Shown here piece after piece: positions 1 to 11,598 of a stretch of DNA of 64,000 nucleotides. Within the stretch, counting starts at the first letter, position 1. The number at the start of each line of letters is the position of its first letter. Where the stretch lies: assembly GCA_021904315.1 (NCBI GenBank), contig CM038915.1, positions 17,608,001 through 17,672,000 of the forward strand. Direction: 5' to 3'. Source of the DNA: Sphagnum magellanicum (lineage: Eukaryota; Streptophyta; Sphagnopsida; Sphagnales; Sphagnaceae). The notes under the pieces are model-generated. The model did no database searches. It saw only the letters and a program-made list of their open reading frames with translations, and was not told where the DNA came from. A program made the position numbers and the translations under genes.

Positions 1-786
1 GATTCAGGGCAAGATTACTGAATGTAATATATTATATTCTTCAATATCCCTTTCCCAAAAGCCCCAAAGCTCCCATAATGCAACAAATATTTTATCCTCA
101 AGATGGAACACATTGCGCACTCATCATTTCAAGATCCCCAAAGTCATCACACATGAACTGCCACACAACCATTCCAGAAATCCTTGACACATTCATCATC
201 TCCCTTGTGTTGGTCCCTACAGAAAATATGCAAGACCTCTAAACCTTTTCTTAACATTTTTGGTGCAGCGGAAGTTCAATCGTCAGGGTTCTTCCAATCC
301 AGCAATCCTAATCAAGTTATATTCCTAACTAATTACAACCCCAAAATCCAAATCCTCCACACACTTCTAGTACTCCAAAAATTCTAACCATTTAACTTTT
401 TTTTCCATCACCAAAAAGCCTCCCTTACATCTTTTAGTCGACATCAAATATACTCCTCCCATCCTCATCCCTTCGTTCCCCAAAAATCATCTTGCCAAAT
501 CTCCTTACAGAACTGTGATTCATAAAGTTCACGAAAAGTTTTCATTGAGCAACTAGGATTGCATTCCATCATAAAAACCAACTCACCAAGCTCCTTTCAC
601 CATAACCTGCAAAGCAATAAAACAAACCAAATATAGAAACAAATCAGAAACAAATTCTCTAGCGCCATTGAATCACCACGCCACCAGTAGTTGAGCCACT
701 AAATTGCATTAAGGTTTGCAACCTTCATCCACAGAAAACATCTAACATTGTTTTTAGGTTACATTACCTTTTGACATGGTTTTCTA
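1..786. other. No gene seen
   Basis: AT-rich non-coding sequence. The longest reading frames are short and have no recognisable motif. The C-rich, C/T-biased character of 100-500 could be decayed transposon DNA, but I cannot assign a family. Confidence 0.5.
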
Positions 787-1130
787 TCTGAAAAGATTTG
801 TATGGAGTAGCCACAAGGATTCCAAGTTCCTGAATTTATGCAAAAAGTCTATAAATTACTCAAAAGTTTATATGGCTTGCGGCAAGCTTCTCGAGCATGG
901 ACTGCTCTCTTTCACAAGTTTTTAAAAGATCATAACCTTGAGGTTTTTGAAGCAAATCCTTGCTTGTATTGTGATCATTCTTCTCCCAAATTAATGATTC
1001 TTATTTTTGTTGATGATGTTTTTGGGGGTCACATAAATCCCTCCAAATTCATGAACATAATTTCAAATCTTCAAAAGTAGTTTGGCATCACATTTGGTGA
1101 CATAGGGTGTTATATTGGCTTATGGATTAT
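787..1130 (+). pseudogene. Ty1/copia reverse transcriptase fragment
   Basis: Decayed piece of a copia-type pol gene. The translated frame shows the block that normally reads MEQPxGF, but with a stop codon in place of Q (TAG at 808-810). It is followed by the hallmark KLLKSLYGLRQASRAW (838-900) and then the catalytic FVDD box (about 1002-1015), which in intact elements is YVDD and binds the metal ions of the polymerase. A second in-frame stop (TAG, 1078-1080) again replaces a Q codon, and the frame then continues as FGITFGDIG before breaking up. Both stops are consistent with C-to-T decay of CAG. No integrase, RNase H or LTR was found next to it, so this is an isolated scrap. It is not expected to make protein. 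Confidence 0.9.
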
Positions 1131-3106
1131 TCAAGATTGAATCAACCATACTTTAGTCCAATCACGAGATTTTTATTACTTATGTATGTACTCAAGAGCC
1201 CACTAATTGGCACTGATCTAAATGAAAAACCTCAAACTTTTTGTAAATTTCCATGCAAAAAACAAGTTTTATTTACACTAAGCATGCAACTCTCTTATCT
1301 TTCCATAGCACACGGAAGAAGAAATAATAAGAGAACAAAGAAAAAAAGCAATGAATTCATGTAAAAGGTTGATAAATTAGAAATAAGAAAATAATCTCTA
1401 AATTTTTTACATGTGGCACACCTATGTAAATGAAAAGAATAAACTTCTTTGGACTTCCACAACCACTTTGCAAACTAAACCGCAATAAAAAAGGAAACAC
1501 TCACACTTCCCCCCCCCCCCACCTTCCAAAAGCAAAAAATCCTCAGCCTTTGGGGTGCGTGCTACATCTCCTCATTGGCCATCATTTTTTCCTAAAACTA
1601 ATACCAAAGACATTGGAGTAGAATTGCCCATCATTGAAGATGTACCTATAATTGAATATTTTCCTATCATTTCTTCATTCCTTAATCAAATTGAGTGATT
1701 TTTGTGTCATTGGATGCACAAACTTGAAGGCTACATATGTTCTTCAAGCATTAGAAGTGAAGGAACAATTCAAAAAATTATAGGTAGAGGATGAGTGATA
1801 AACCAAACACCCATATCTTCCCCATTTCTTTACCAAATTGAGCAATTTTTGCACCATTGGAAGCACTAGGTGGAGGGCTACAATTATTTTTTTAGCTTTA
1901 GAAGGAGAAGAATAATGTGTGAGGATCCAACCTCCTCTGAGTTCTTATAGGTTCGTTCATTGGCCGATCTACCTTAATTGGGGTACATAGTTTATTCCAA
2001 TAAAGAGGCAAGAGGAAAGCATGCAAGCAAAGCGATACACAATCTTTAGAAGGATTGATTACAATCCACATCTCATCTTGTTCTTTTTACCTTATGTTAA
2101 AAGGTGAAGGAAGGTCAATAGTTAGCATAGTTGTTTGGGTTCAAATTGAAGAACAAGAGATCCTTTTCTAAAGAAAAACAATTCCCTACTATAAGCAAAT
2201 GGTCAATCCCTAACATTTCAAAGGTACTTGAGTAGAATTGGAACACATATGCATAAAATCTCTCTTTTCACGGTCACCAAAATCAGTATGCTCCCATTTG
2301 AAGTCATGTAGAAATAATAGGTCTCCCTTGAGACCTAGTCTAATTGCAATTGTGGGATGTTGCTAAATAAGGTATGGAATTTTAAAAATGCAGCATGTAA
2401 CTTATTTAATTCACCTTTGTTCCCAAGGCAAAGAACAGGTGATCCAAATTTATATTTCAGATCATGTGTAGATGTATAAACCAGTGTTGTGAAGTTCTTC
2501 CTTTTTGAAAAAACCTTTTGTTCGGTTCTAACATTTTAAAATTTATGTGACAATTCTTTGAGTATTTCCAAACCTGGCTTTTGAACCAAGTTCAGTTCCA
2601 TGTACACACTACACATTCCCCTGTGTTAAAGATTTTGTGAGTACAAAGTTTTATGACAAATTAAATAAAGGTCTATTTAAATATAGAGTTGAACAACTAA
2701 TTAAAATTAATAATTAAGTATAAAGTTCAATCTATTTATTAACTTTTGAAAAAAGTCTATTTTTTAACTTATATATCCTTACCCTATTTTCAAAACTAAT
2801 TTTTCATTGTTTTGATTCTGAATCTAACAAAAGATTTTTTCCACAATCTGATTCTTGTGTCAGTTCCAATAAGTTAATGTCAACTTAGGTCTAGGCTATA
2901 AGAACTTGGCCAAAGTGAACCAGCAACCACCAATGCACTAATTGGCCAATCTGTCCACTAGATGGGCTACGTTATTTCATTTCATGTCAGATGGGGTTCA
3001 TCATAGTCCATTTCTTTTCATTGCTAACCATTATACTTTTTTTTTGGGTTTGTTCTTGGTTGTTTTTTCTCTGGACCTGACCTCACACATAGCTACCTTA
3101 CTCACC
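1131..3106. other. No gene seen
   Basis: Non-coding, AT-rich. Contains a run of 12 C at 1509-1520. Some stretches (1620-1880) contain two loosely similar segments around TTTGTGTCATTGGATGCA and TTTGCACCATTGGAAGCA, suggesting an old local duplication. No motif of a known family was recognised. Confidence 0.45.
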
Positions 3107-3660
3107 TTCCTACCTACCAACCTTGGCACCTAATTAATTATCCCCTACTAACATAACTACCTTAATAACTAGTTATCTTACTGACCTAACTACTATACTA
3201 CCTACCTACTCTACTAACCTAGCTACCCTATTAACTACATACCCTACTAACTTAACTTCCCTGCGGACTTAACCATTGTACTAACTACTTACCCTATTGA
3301 CTTAGTTACATTACTATTTACCAACCCTATATACACAACCACCCTATTGACATAAGTACTTTACAAACCTAGTCACATTGATAAGGTAACTTGTTTCTTA
3401 CGTACTAACTTGTCTATCTATCTAGTTACCTTACTAGTGTAACTTTCTTCCTACCTACTAACTTGCCTACCTACATGCCTACCTACTTTAGTAACCTATT
3501 TACCTTGCTCCTTGAACTTCCTTTCTACTTACTAACTTGCCTACTAACCAACTACCTAGTTATGTACCTATTTATCTACCTATGCACCCACCTTCCTACC
3601 TACCATTTGTTCACCTACCTACCTATGTTTTTTACATAGCCAAATATCTAACTAATTCCC
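3107..3660. repeat. Degenerate CTAC/CCTA tetranucleotide field
   Basis: About 550 bases dominated by degenerate variants of CTACCTA, CTAACCTA and CTTACTAAC on the plus strand, with almost no G. It is a decayed tetranucleotide satellite, not coding. Similar fields, but arranged as palindromes, occur at 49,985-50,475 and 54,205-54,440, the latter inside a CACTA transposon. Confidence 0.85.
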
Positions 3661-4749
3661 TACTCATTTTTCCCACCCCCCAATCCTACCTATCAATTTA
3701 TTAAAGTTCACCCTAGTTCATGGATGATGAACATAGGTCCCCCTATGTAGTTATTACAAACAATTTATAGTGGAAGCAATGTCATAATTGCAACCATTTT
3801 GGTTTAGTTAATGCATATTTTATTAGTTTTGTTTACCTAATTTATTTATGGAATGGACATTACAATACTTCTTTTCATGTAATTATTATAAGTACATACT
3901 ATTGGATTATGGTTTAAATTTAAGGTTAGGGTACATAACTTAGTTAACAAGTTTTTCACAAATGTATAGTAATTAACCTAAACTAGGCTAAATTTGGGGG
4001 GGAAATTTTAGGGTTTAAACATATGTGAAATAATACAATTTCATTCTATACCTTTTTCAAAAAGAGTGGAAAAAATTGTTTGGAGAGATCACACAAAAGT
4101 AAGAGACATTTCTTTTCTTTTGGTTTTTTACAAAATTTATTTGATTGCTTTTGAAGATTAAGGTTTTTTTCGATTAGTAAATCTTTGTAGGTTAAAAACT
4201 TTAAATTTTGGTTTCTAAATGTTTTCCTATGTTTTTTTTTAAAAAATTGTTTTACATTATATAATTTGTATAGTTTTTTGGGTTTAGGGCATATATCATT
4301 AGGACTTTTTTTTGTTAGGGTTTGTATAGTTAGGGTTGTAATAGGGCTTATGGCAAAATATCATTTGGATTTTTAGGGTTATGCTTTATGATTTAATGTT
4401 TAGGAATTTAGTTCATATATATCAAGGCTTAAGGTTTATATTTTAAACTTTGCTCATTGTATTGGTTTTTGATTTGATCACTTATTTAGATCTATAACAT
4501 AATTATGAATCTCCTTTGTTTCCATATGTTCCATAATTGTCAAAGTTCAATATTTCTTAACCCACTTTTGTTTAAATGCAATACCCATATCATATTGTGA
4601 TAATTCATTAACCATGAAACATAAAAATATTTTTTAAATATTTGATTCCCCGCCAATACATCATGAAATTCATGTTTTCAAAATTATTCATTCATTTTAT
4701 AGTATGATTCAACATATATAAAAATGAACATAATGCAAAATTGGTCACA
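3661..4749. other. No gene seen
   Basis: AT-rich non-coding sequence with several scattered copies of the phrase TTAGGGTTT or AGGGTTTA (around 3,925, 4,010, 4,285, 4,320 and 4,375). They are too irregular to call a telomeric array. This is the target region into which the solo LTR at 4,755 inserted. Confidence 0.45.
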
Positions 4750-4754
4750 TTGAT

Positions 4755-5645
4755 TGACACACCCCGAGGCTTCTCAATGGATTCAAATGTGAATCCAAAT
4801 TGAAAACAACGGAAAGTAAAAAGTCAGGGCACGCTCCCTGGCTCGTAACATTTTGAGGGGTAAAGGGGGCGTGCTAGAGCTTTGGGATGGGACTAGGAAG
4901 AGTGACAAGCATCATCTACTCACACAGACCTACACAAAACCAACACAAGGTGGTTAGTGCATAATTGGAACACTTTTGGTACTAAGATGAGCCACGGGCA
5001 AACTCGGATTCACAAAATTCACCACAGCCCAGACTTGGGGGAAGCCACCACCTTCCCCCTTATAATATACTATGTGCTTCTCCACGAGGCTTACATCCAA
5101 ATGGCTTTTTGTCCCAAGACTCCCAAATGGGAGTCCCGAAATTACTAAAGTTGAGACTCCCACGACTTTGGGGCCCCATAACTTTGTGTGCAAACATCCA
5201 ACTAAGATGAGGTCTAAAATAAAGTTGTAGCCCTTGTCGAGAGCTTTTCAACAATATGTCACACGCCACTTGCACGCAAGGAAATCAGGGTGATTCCCGA
5301 CTTTTAGTGGTCGGGAGTCAAATTGCTAATTTGATTATCAACCCTTCTTTTGGCCATAACTTGTGTTTCATATGTCCAAATGGGTGATGCAAGCCCATTT
5401 TAAACATCTGCATTTCAATAGATTTCCAATGGTATAAAAAACTTTTTGAGCCATTGGGTTTTGACCCTTGCAATCATTCTCTGAACATTCGGAGTCCACC
5501 GGGACTCCAACTCCAAAAGTGGAAGCTCCTTTGGGAGTGTGAAAGTTCATTCCCTCACACTTTCCTTCACTCCTGGGTTTCCTTTTTGGTCCGGAACCTT
5601 GTAAGCCCTTGCTTTGGTCGCAAGCCCAAGGCTAGGGTTGCAACA
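4755..5645 (-). mobile_element. Solo LTR of a Ty3/gypsy-type retrotransposon (copy 1)
   Basis: An 891-base unit starting TGACACACCCC and ending GGGTTGCAACA, i.e. TG...CA ends. It is flanked by the perfect 5-bp direct repeat TTGAT (4,750-4,754 and 5,646-5,650), the size typical for LTR-retrotransposon integration. There is no internal domain beside it, so it is a solo LTR left by recombination between two LTRs. It is homologous along its length to the unit at 10,146-11,140, and in reverse complement to the LTR at 12,393-13,209. That third copy lies just after a polypurine tract and a chromodomain on the plus strand, so the true LTR sense is TGTTGCAACC...; this copy therefore lies on the minus strand. 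It is poorer in CpG than copy 2, consistent with greater methylation decay. Open frames inside it are incidental. Confidence 0.93.
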
Positions 5646-5650
5646 TTGAT

Positions 5651-5930
5651 GATATAGGGGATTAAGGTTTAATGTAAAATTTACTACTTAATGTTAGAAT
5701 TATGGTTTAAGTTTAGAGTTTAAGGCATATAGATTAATTAATAGTCTTTTTACAAGTATATAATAATTAAAATAAATCTAGGGTGCATTTTGGGTGGAAT
5801 TTTTAGGGTTTAAATATATGTAAAATAATGCAATGTCATTTTTTATTTTTTTAAAGAAAGTTAAATTTGGAAATATTGCCAAATGATAAATATATATATA
5901 TTTATTTATTTATTTATTTTTGTGTTTCCC
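5651..5930. other. AT-rich spacer with TATT microsatellite
   Basis: Non-coding. Contains a TA/TTTA microsatellite at about 5,888-5,920. No gene seen. Confidence 0.6.
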
Positions 5931-6725
5931 TAAATGCAATACCCACATGTAGGGTCATTTCAAAATAACCAGTATGTAATTTGGATGACCTTTTAATGAA
6001 AACCAAAACTTATATGTAATACTTGCATGTAGGTTCATTTTGAAATAATCTAGATGTGATTTAAACAACCTTAGGTGAATAATCAACCCTAAATGCAATA
6101 CCCACATGTAAGGTCACTTCAAAATAAGTGATTTGGGTACCCAAATAATTTTTTTTATAAACCTATATTAATTTTATAACAATTAATTATCATGAATAAT
6201 TATCTAAAATATGATTTGAATAATTTATCAACATAAAAATCTAATTAAAATAATAAATCAAATATTAAATTATTGATTTTCTTTTTTAATTTAAATTTTA
6301 ATTAAATGAATTATTAAGGTTCAACTAAATAATCAATTAAATAATTTTTTTCAAAAATGATTGTTTAAATATGATAATCAATCATTTACATTATTTAAAA
6401 TATTTTTTTAGTAATTCCTTAATTATGACATTATTTGTTGATACTTAGACAAGGTTATTATGTCATATAAGTCCCATGAATAATACAATGGAAACCTTTA
6501 TGCAAGTATTGCAAAAGATGTTAAAAATCAACAACTATTTATGGACCTACATGCAAGTATTGCAATGGATGTAAAAAACTAACAATTATTTACAAGACCT
6601 ATATGTGGGTATTACAATGGATGTAAAAAACGAGCAACTATTGCGAAACCTATATGCGAGTATTGCATATTTAAAATGGCCTTATGGAAATTATAATAAA
6701 AAGGATGTAGGTATTGCATAATGTT
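5931..6725. repeat. Tandem repeat clusters in inverted orientation
   Basis: Left cluster (about 5,931-6,140): three units about 80 bases apart containing GCAATACCCACATGTAGG or variants. Right cluster (about 6,490-6,725): four to five units about 50 bases apart containing the reverse complement form CCTACATGCAAGTATTGCA. The two clusters face each other across a very AT-rich spacer of about 350 bases. The arrangement could fold into a large imperfect hairpin. No coding potential. Confidence 0.75.
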
Positions 6726-7846
6726 CATTTTGATTTTTGTAACGTCAAACAAATTAATGTTACCTATTCATATGGGCCTATTTAAGGTTTGATTTTTACA
6801 TTTAAAGTACTAAGAAAATTATGACAAAGAAGACATATATGATTAACCATATACCCATCAAATAAATGTGACTAGAAGAACATATTATATTGATTAAATA
6901 TGTACAAAAATGGGTGGATCAAAAATTGCTAAAGAACCTAATTTTAAAAAAGGTTTTCAATAATATATCAAAGGATCAAAGTTCAAAACTTGGGTAGTCT
7001 AAAAAATAAAAAGGCTGAAAAACTTAATTAACTATATAAAGTGGAAACCTTAAACCATATCATTATCTACAATCTCGTGTTTAGTTCGATAAGTAATTGT
7101 TGCATTTGTAGCCCTTGCTGCATGATGAGCAATGTATAAATGACAACGTTACATCTCAACCTGAATTGCATTTGCAACAAACTCTTCTTTTGTTGTGCCT
7201 TGAACCCTACAAACACCCAAAAACCACCAAATTAAACCCTAACACACCTTGGATGAAACAAAATTATAAAAAAACAACAAACATTCATTATTATTGTTTT
7301 TTACCTTCCATGAATCTAGAATGATTCATGGAAATCTAATACATTTGTCAACTCTTATGTCTAACTTGCTTTAATGGACTTTCAATCCCAATTTTTGACA
7401 TCTCATGCCATCTTCAATCGTTGTGCATATATAAAATGAGTGGATCAAATTATCTCTTGTAAATTTTCATCCTTCTCCATTTGTGATGTTGCATTTCGAG
7501 GCATGCTTCCCACACCCTAAGAATTAAGACCCAACACTTGCAACAATTGTTTTGAAGCTAATTTGACCAAAATTGGTTTTGAGAATGGTGGACATTGTTC
7601 TACAATAATTACCAACTTATCCCACCCATGTTATGTTTTGGCACAAGTGTGACTAATATCCTTTTAATCATTTTGCCTTTGCACAGCCATGACATTTCTC
7701 AAGATGCGAGCATTCATTTTAACATGGTCTTGATGTTGAGGACCTCTTTTAGAAGTTGAAGGCCTCCCAAGTTTGGCCTTTTCTACCACCAAGCCAAGTC
7801 GACAATAACTACCATCGCATTTTTCTTCTTCTTTACAACACCCCTT
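6726..7846. other. No gene seen
   Basis: Non-coding, AT-rich, becoming less AT-rich after 7,090. Short frames on both strands show no recognisable domain. Confidence 0.45.
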
Positions 7847-8095
7847 AAAAGAAGGCGATGGCAGCTGCAATCGCCTTCTTCATTTCTACAAGACCTGACA
7901 AAGAAGATGAAGGCGATGACAACTGCCGTCACCTTCTTCTTCTCTGCAACACCACTTCCCTAGAAGAAGTTGACGACACATTCTTCTTCACTATAACATG
8001 ATTACAAAAGAAGGTGATGGTAGCAAGTTACCATCGCACTTTTCTTCTTCTCAAACACAAAAAAGAAGGTGACGATAGCTTGTCGCCTTCTTTGC
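7847..8095. repeat. Array of four short hairpins (AAGAAGGCGAT... family)
   Basis: Four successive inverted repeats built on the same stem. Hairpin 1 (7,849-7,880) has a perfect 11-bp stem AAGAAGGCGAT/ATCGCCTTCTT. Hairpin 2 (7,909-7,936) pairs GAAGGCGATGAC with GTCACCTTC imperfectly. Hairpin 3 (about 8,008-8,045) pairs GATGGTA with TACCATC. Hairpin 4 (8,062-8,093) pairs AAAGAAGGTGAC with GTCGCCTTCTTT. A half unit precedes them at 7,810-7,831. Units are 50-100 bases apart and are separated by TTCTTCTTC-rich linkers. No protein domain reads through them. Confidence 0.8.
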
Positions 8096-10140
8096 TGTTG
8101 TAACAGTAACAAAAAAAAAGTGAAGAGGGGGAGGTAGGTAGGAAACAAAAACGTTAAAGAAGAAGATGATGGTGTTTTCTTATTTTGAAGCAGAAAAAAA
8201 ATGCAAAAAAAGGAGGGTGCTTACCTTTCTTCTTCCACTTTCGCATTTGGGATGAAGCACTCCTCTTGTCTTATCATCTCCACATTCCTTGAACTCTTCA
8301 CATTGCTGCAATGTTGAGCTCTCCACCTTCCTCAAGCCGTGTGTCACAAAGCTTTGTGTGACTTAAGCTCGGGAACTCTACTGAGCTCTCGAGATGCAAT
8401 GAGCGGGAAATGTGGTGAGGGAGGTAGGAGGGGGGAGGGGTAGGTAAGAGGGGGGCGAAGTAGGTAGGAGGGGAAACTTTTGGGGCAGAGAAGGGGGCTG
8501 AAAAATCCTTAGGCAAGGGAAGAGGATGGGTTTTTGGTTCATCCCCAAAACAACTTGAATGGCCTCATCCTCAATTCGTGCATTGGTGGCTGCTGGTTCA
8601 CTCCAGCCCAAAAACCTAACCCTGAACCACCAGTTATTACCCTCGAAAGAGTGTACCCACCCAACACTAATATAAACCCAATCCAGCACCTAGCAATGCA
8701 CTATCCATCAATGGAAACCTGTTCTGATGCAATTGTGGATGAACCACAACTAAGTGAACAAATTTCCATCTTGATAGGTATCCTCCAAACCCTTCTATTT
8801 TTCATCTATGGAGGTAGGAAGGTTTAAAAGATATATAAAGGATACACACACATATGTGTGTCATTGTAATCCTCAAATTGAATGTTGTTAGTGTATATAA
8901 TTGGACTAATAAGACCTACTTAGTCTTGTAAAATTGAAATTTGGAACTCACAAAATTATCATACCAATAAACAAGAGTATGGAACAGTCAAGGTGTAACC
9001 AAAAGAAAGTGGAAGATTAACAAAACAAACCTAATTACATACAATAGATTTAAATAAAATTAAAATTTCTAGCACCCTACAACAAATAACAGTTCTTGAA
9101 TTTTGTTGTACCGGTGTCAAAGAGGGATTCTGTTGACATTGATTGGTTTTAACAGAGCCAATTCTTGTACCTTCTAATTGGTAGACCTGTTATGGATGTC
9201 TGAATTTCCAACATACATCTACTTAATGGCCATGAATTATTAACTACCCAACTCCAATGCATATCACCAAGAATCAAGAATCTATCAAGGTATGGCCTTT
9301 GAAGTCAGAATTCTTAAGGTTCACTCGATCCATATGAGCCACTAACCACTTTCCCATTGAATTCAACAATGCAATGTACTTCCACCTCTCTTATCTGAAA
9401 ACCTAAAAACTTGGAGACCCTTGAATCTAAATGCTTCTAAAGAACATGACTTTGAGCAGTAGGTACTAGGCTTGTCTAGAGTCACTCAATAAGACAGACT
9501 CTTATGCAAGAATGCACGACAAATTTCTCTCTTCAAGTATCTTCTTCGCTCTTGATTTGGTTTGTCTCATTATGCCCACCCTAAGGACACCCCTTGAGGT
9601 TTCTAGCACTCACTCTGTTAGCTGCCTACAACATAGATCTAAGGTACTACAACACAAACTCCCCATTCCCAGATGCTCCTTGACTTCTATATGCCCCTTA
9701 GTTCTACGGCTCGGATCCCTCAATTCTTCATCATACCTCAACATCAACCCCTCATATCTATCCTTACATTAATCTAAACAACTACTTTGCTAGGTTATCG
9801 GCATAACAAAGTTCATCAACAACTAGCTTAGTAGTTTGAAAACTACAACAACAAGAAATTACATACCAGAAAGAACCTACTCCTTTCTCCTTCATACTAG
9901 CTCTTATGCTTACCTTCCTCCATCCATTCCTCAAACCTTCTTCAATGTGATTGCTTCCTCTACCATCCATCGTGTGGTGCAACTTGTGTCCTCCATAACA
10001 CACAAACAAACAAAATAGCCTACCCATGCATTCCTTGCAATAGTGATGGACATATTCCTGCCGCAAGAATGCAAAAAGGTGACGACTAATGAAACCAGTA
10101 AAACAAAAACAAAACCCTAAAAATTTGTTGTGTTCACACT
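8096..10140. other. No gene recognised
   Basis: Moderately AT-rich sequence with open frames of up to about 103 codons on the minus strand (8,378-8,689) and 97 codons on the plus strand (8,534-8,827). None has a recognisable motif, and they overlap each other in antisense, so they are probably chance. 8,400-8,470 is a G-rich/A-rich purine tract on the plus strand. No splice-consistent gene model could be built. Confidence 0.4.
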
Positions 10141-10145
10141 ATTAG

Positions 10146-11140
10146 TGACGCACTCCCAACTCCTTAAAGGGCTCAAATGTGAGCCCAAGTAGAAAGCAGC
10201 GGAAAAGGAGGAGTCGGAGCACATTCCCTAGCTCACAACCCTTTGAGGGGTAGAGGGGCGGGTTGGAGCTCCGGGATGGGACTAGGCAGAGTTGACAAGC
10301 TTTAGTCACTCACACGGGCCTGCACACAACCCACACAAAGTGGTTAGTGCAAAGTTGGAGCACCCTTGGTGCTAGGACGAGCCACGGGCAACACGGACAC
10401 ACAAGACTCACCACAGCCCGGACTTGGGGGAAGCCACCACCTTCCCCCTTATAGTATACTCTGTGACTCTCCACGGAGCCCACATCCAAATGGCTATTTT
10501 TCCCGGGACTCCCGCGCGGGACTCCCGAAATCGCGCCAAATGGGACTCCCGGGACTTTGGAGCCCCATAACTTTGCGAGCAGACCTCAGATCGCGATGTG
10601 GTCTAAAGCAAAGTTGTAGCTCTCGTCCAGAGCTTTTCAACGCCGTGTCGCACTCCCGAATCGGACATCGGGAAGAGGTCGATTCCTGACTTTTTGTGAT
10701 CGGGAGTCAAATTGGCTATTCGACTCCCGACCCTTCTTTTGGCCATAACTTGTGTTTCAGATGTCCAAATGAGCAATGAGAGCCCATTTTAGACATTTAC
10801 GCTTCAAGAGCTTTCCATTGATATAAAGAACGCCACAATCCATTGAGGTTTGACCCCTGCGATCGCTCTCCGAAGTTTCGGGAGTCCACCGGGACTCCAT
10901 CTCCCAAAGTGGGAGTCGCCTTGGGAGTGTGAGTGTTCACTCCCCCACACTCCCTAGCACTTTCTTGCACTCCCGGGAGTATGTGATGTGACTCCCGGGC
11001 TTCCTTTTGCCTTGACTCCCGGGCTTCCTCTTGGCTTAATTCCCGGGCTTCCTCTTGGTTTACTTCCCGGGCTTCCCTTTGGCCCACACCCTTGTAATTC
11101 CCTTTGCCTTGGTCGCGAGCCCAAAGCTAGGGTTGCGACA
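10146..11140 (-). mobile_element. Solo LTR of the same Ty3/gypsy-type family (copy 2)
   Basis: A 995-base unit beginning TGACGCACTCCC and ending GGGTTGCGACA, flanked by the perfect 5-bp direct repeat ATTAG (10,141-10,145 and 11,141-11,145). It aligns with the unit at 4,755-5,645 from end to end but is longer, partly through a 24-bp tandem array near 10,991-11,090. It is distinctly richer in G+C and CpG than its surroundings (several CCCGGG and CGCG words), so it looks younger or less methylation-decayed than copy 1. No internal retrotransposon sequence is attached, so it is a solo LTR. By reference to the copy at 12,393 it lies on the minus strand. Confidence 0.94.
10991..11090. repeat. 24-bp minisatellite inside LTR copy 2
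   Basis: The word TCCCGGGCTTCC recurs at 10,993, 11,017, 11,041 and 11,065, exactly 24 bases apart, with related linkers (CTCTTGGCTT and variants). This makes four tandem units. LTR copy 1 has one degenerate counterpart (around 5,571), so the array expanded in this copy or its lineage. Confidence 0.88.
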
Positions 11141-11403
11141 ATTAGGGTGACCTACTGTTCAGTCACAAAGGTGCTTGATTATCATATCAAACAATTGGAC
11201 AAACTAACAATTGATCAGTCACAAGCAAGGTTTTTTTTCCCTTCACTTCTGTGGTCTAGCCACACTGACAACCATCTACAGGAGGATCTAGCCAGATTTG
11301 GCTACAGTAGGATAATCAAATTGTTTCCTAATGCTACTGATGTTTGGTGACCTATAGATCAGGCACTCTAAATCCTAAACCCTAAAGCTAGGGTTGCGAC
11401 AAT
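11141..11403. other. LTR-flanking spacer with LTR-end scrap
   Basis: Starts with the target duplication of the solo LTR. It ends with AGCTAGGGTTGCGACA (about 11,386-11,401), the same end word as the LTR that stops at 11,140. This suggests a second, truncated LTR end abutting the chromodomain remnant. AAACCCTAAA just before it resembles the plant telomere repeat, but there is only about one unit. Confidence 0.5.
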
Positions 11404-11598
11404 AATGAACCAGAGTTTGAAGTGGAGGCCGTGCTCAAATCAAGGCAATTAAGAGGACAAGAGTAGGAGTACCTAGTGAAGTGGAAAGGATACGATCCAA
11501 TAAAGGCATCTTGGGTGAATGAATCCGATATGGAACATGCCCAAGAAGCCATAGAAGAATTCCACACTAGACCAGCAAAGAAGAGACGTAGAACGTGA
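11404..11598 (+). pseudogene. Ty3/gypsy chromovirus integrase C-terminal chromodomain
   Basis: A 64-codon frame ending in TGA (11,596-11,598) that encodes the C-terminal end of a chromovirus pol protein. The chromodomain core EYLVKWKGYDP...SWVNESDM...A is clear, with the aromatic W-K-G-Y signature. In intact elements this domain follows the integrase and steers integration by binding modified histones. One in-frame stop (TAG at 11,461-11,463) just before the core shows decay. The integrase, RNase H and reverse transcriptase that should lie upstream are missing. Downstream come an untranslated stretch, a polypurine tract and an LTR, which is the expected 3' end of the element. It is not expected to be functional. 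Confidence 0.92.

Noticed and set aside
3925-4400. Scattered TTAGGG-like words suggesting a telomeric array
   Set aside because: They are irregular, widely spaced and embedded in AT-rich DNA; no tandem unit.
4954-5275. Overlapping open frames on both strands
   Set aside because: They lie entirely inside solo LTR copy 1 and have no coding signature.
5931-6725. Possible CRISPR-like spaced repeats
   Set aside because: Units are degenerate, appear in both orientations and have unequal spacing, and the genome is clearly a plant.
10366-11350. Long open frames on both strands (up to 120 codons)
   Set aside because: They result from the G+C-rich LTR copy 2, whose 24-bp array is a multiple of three and so stays open in several frames.
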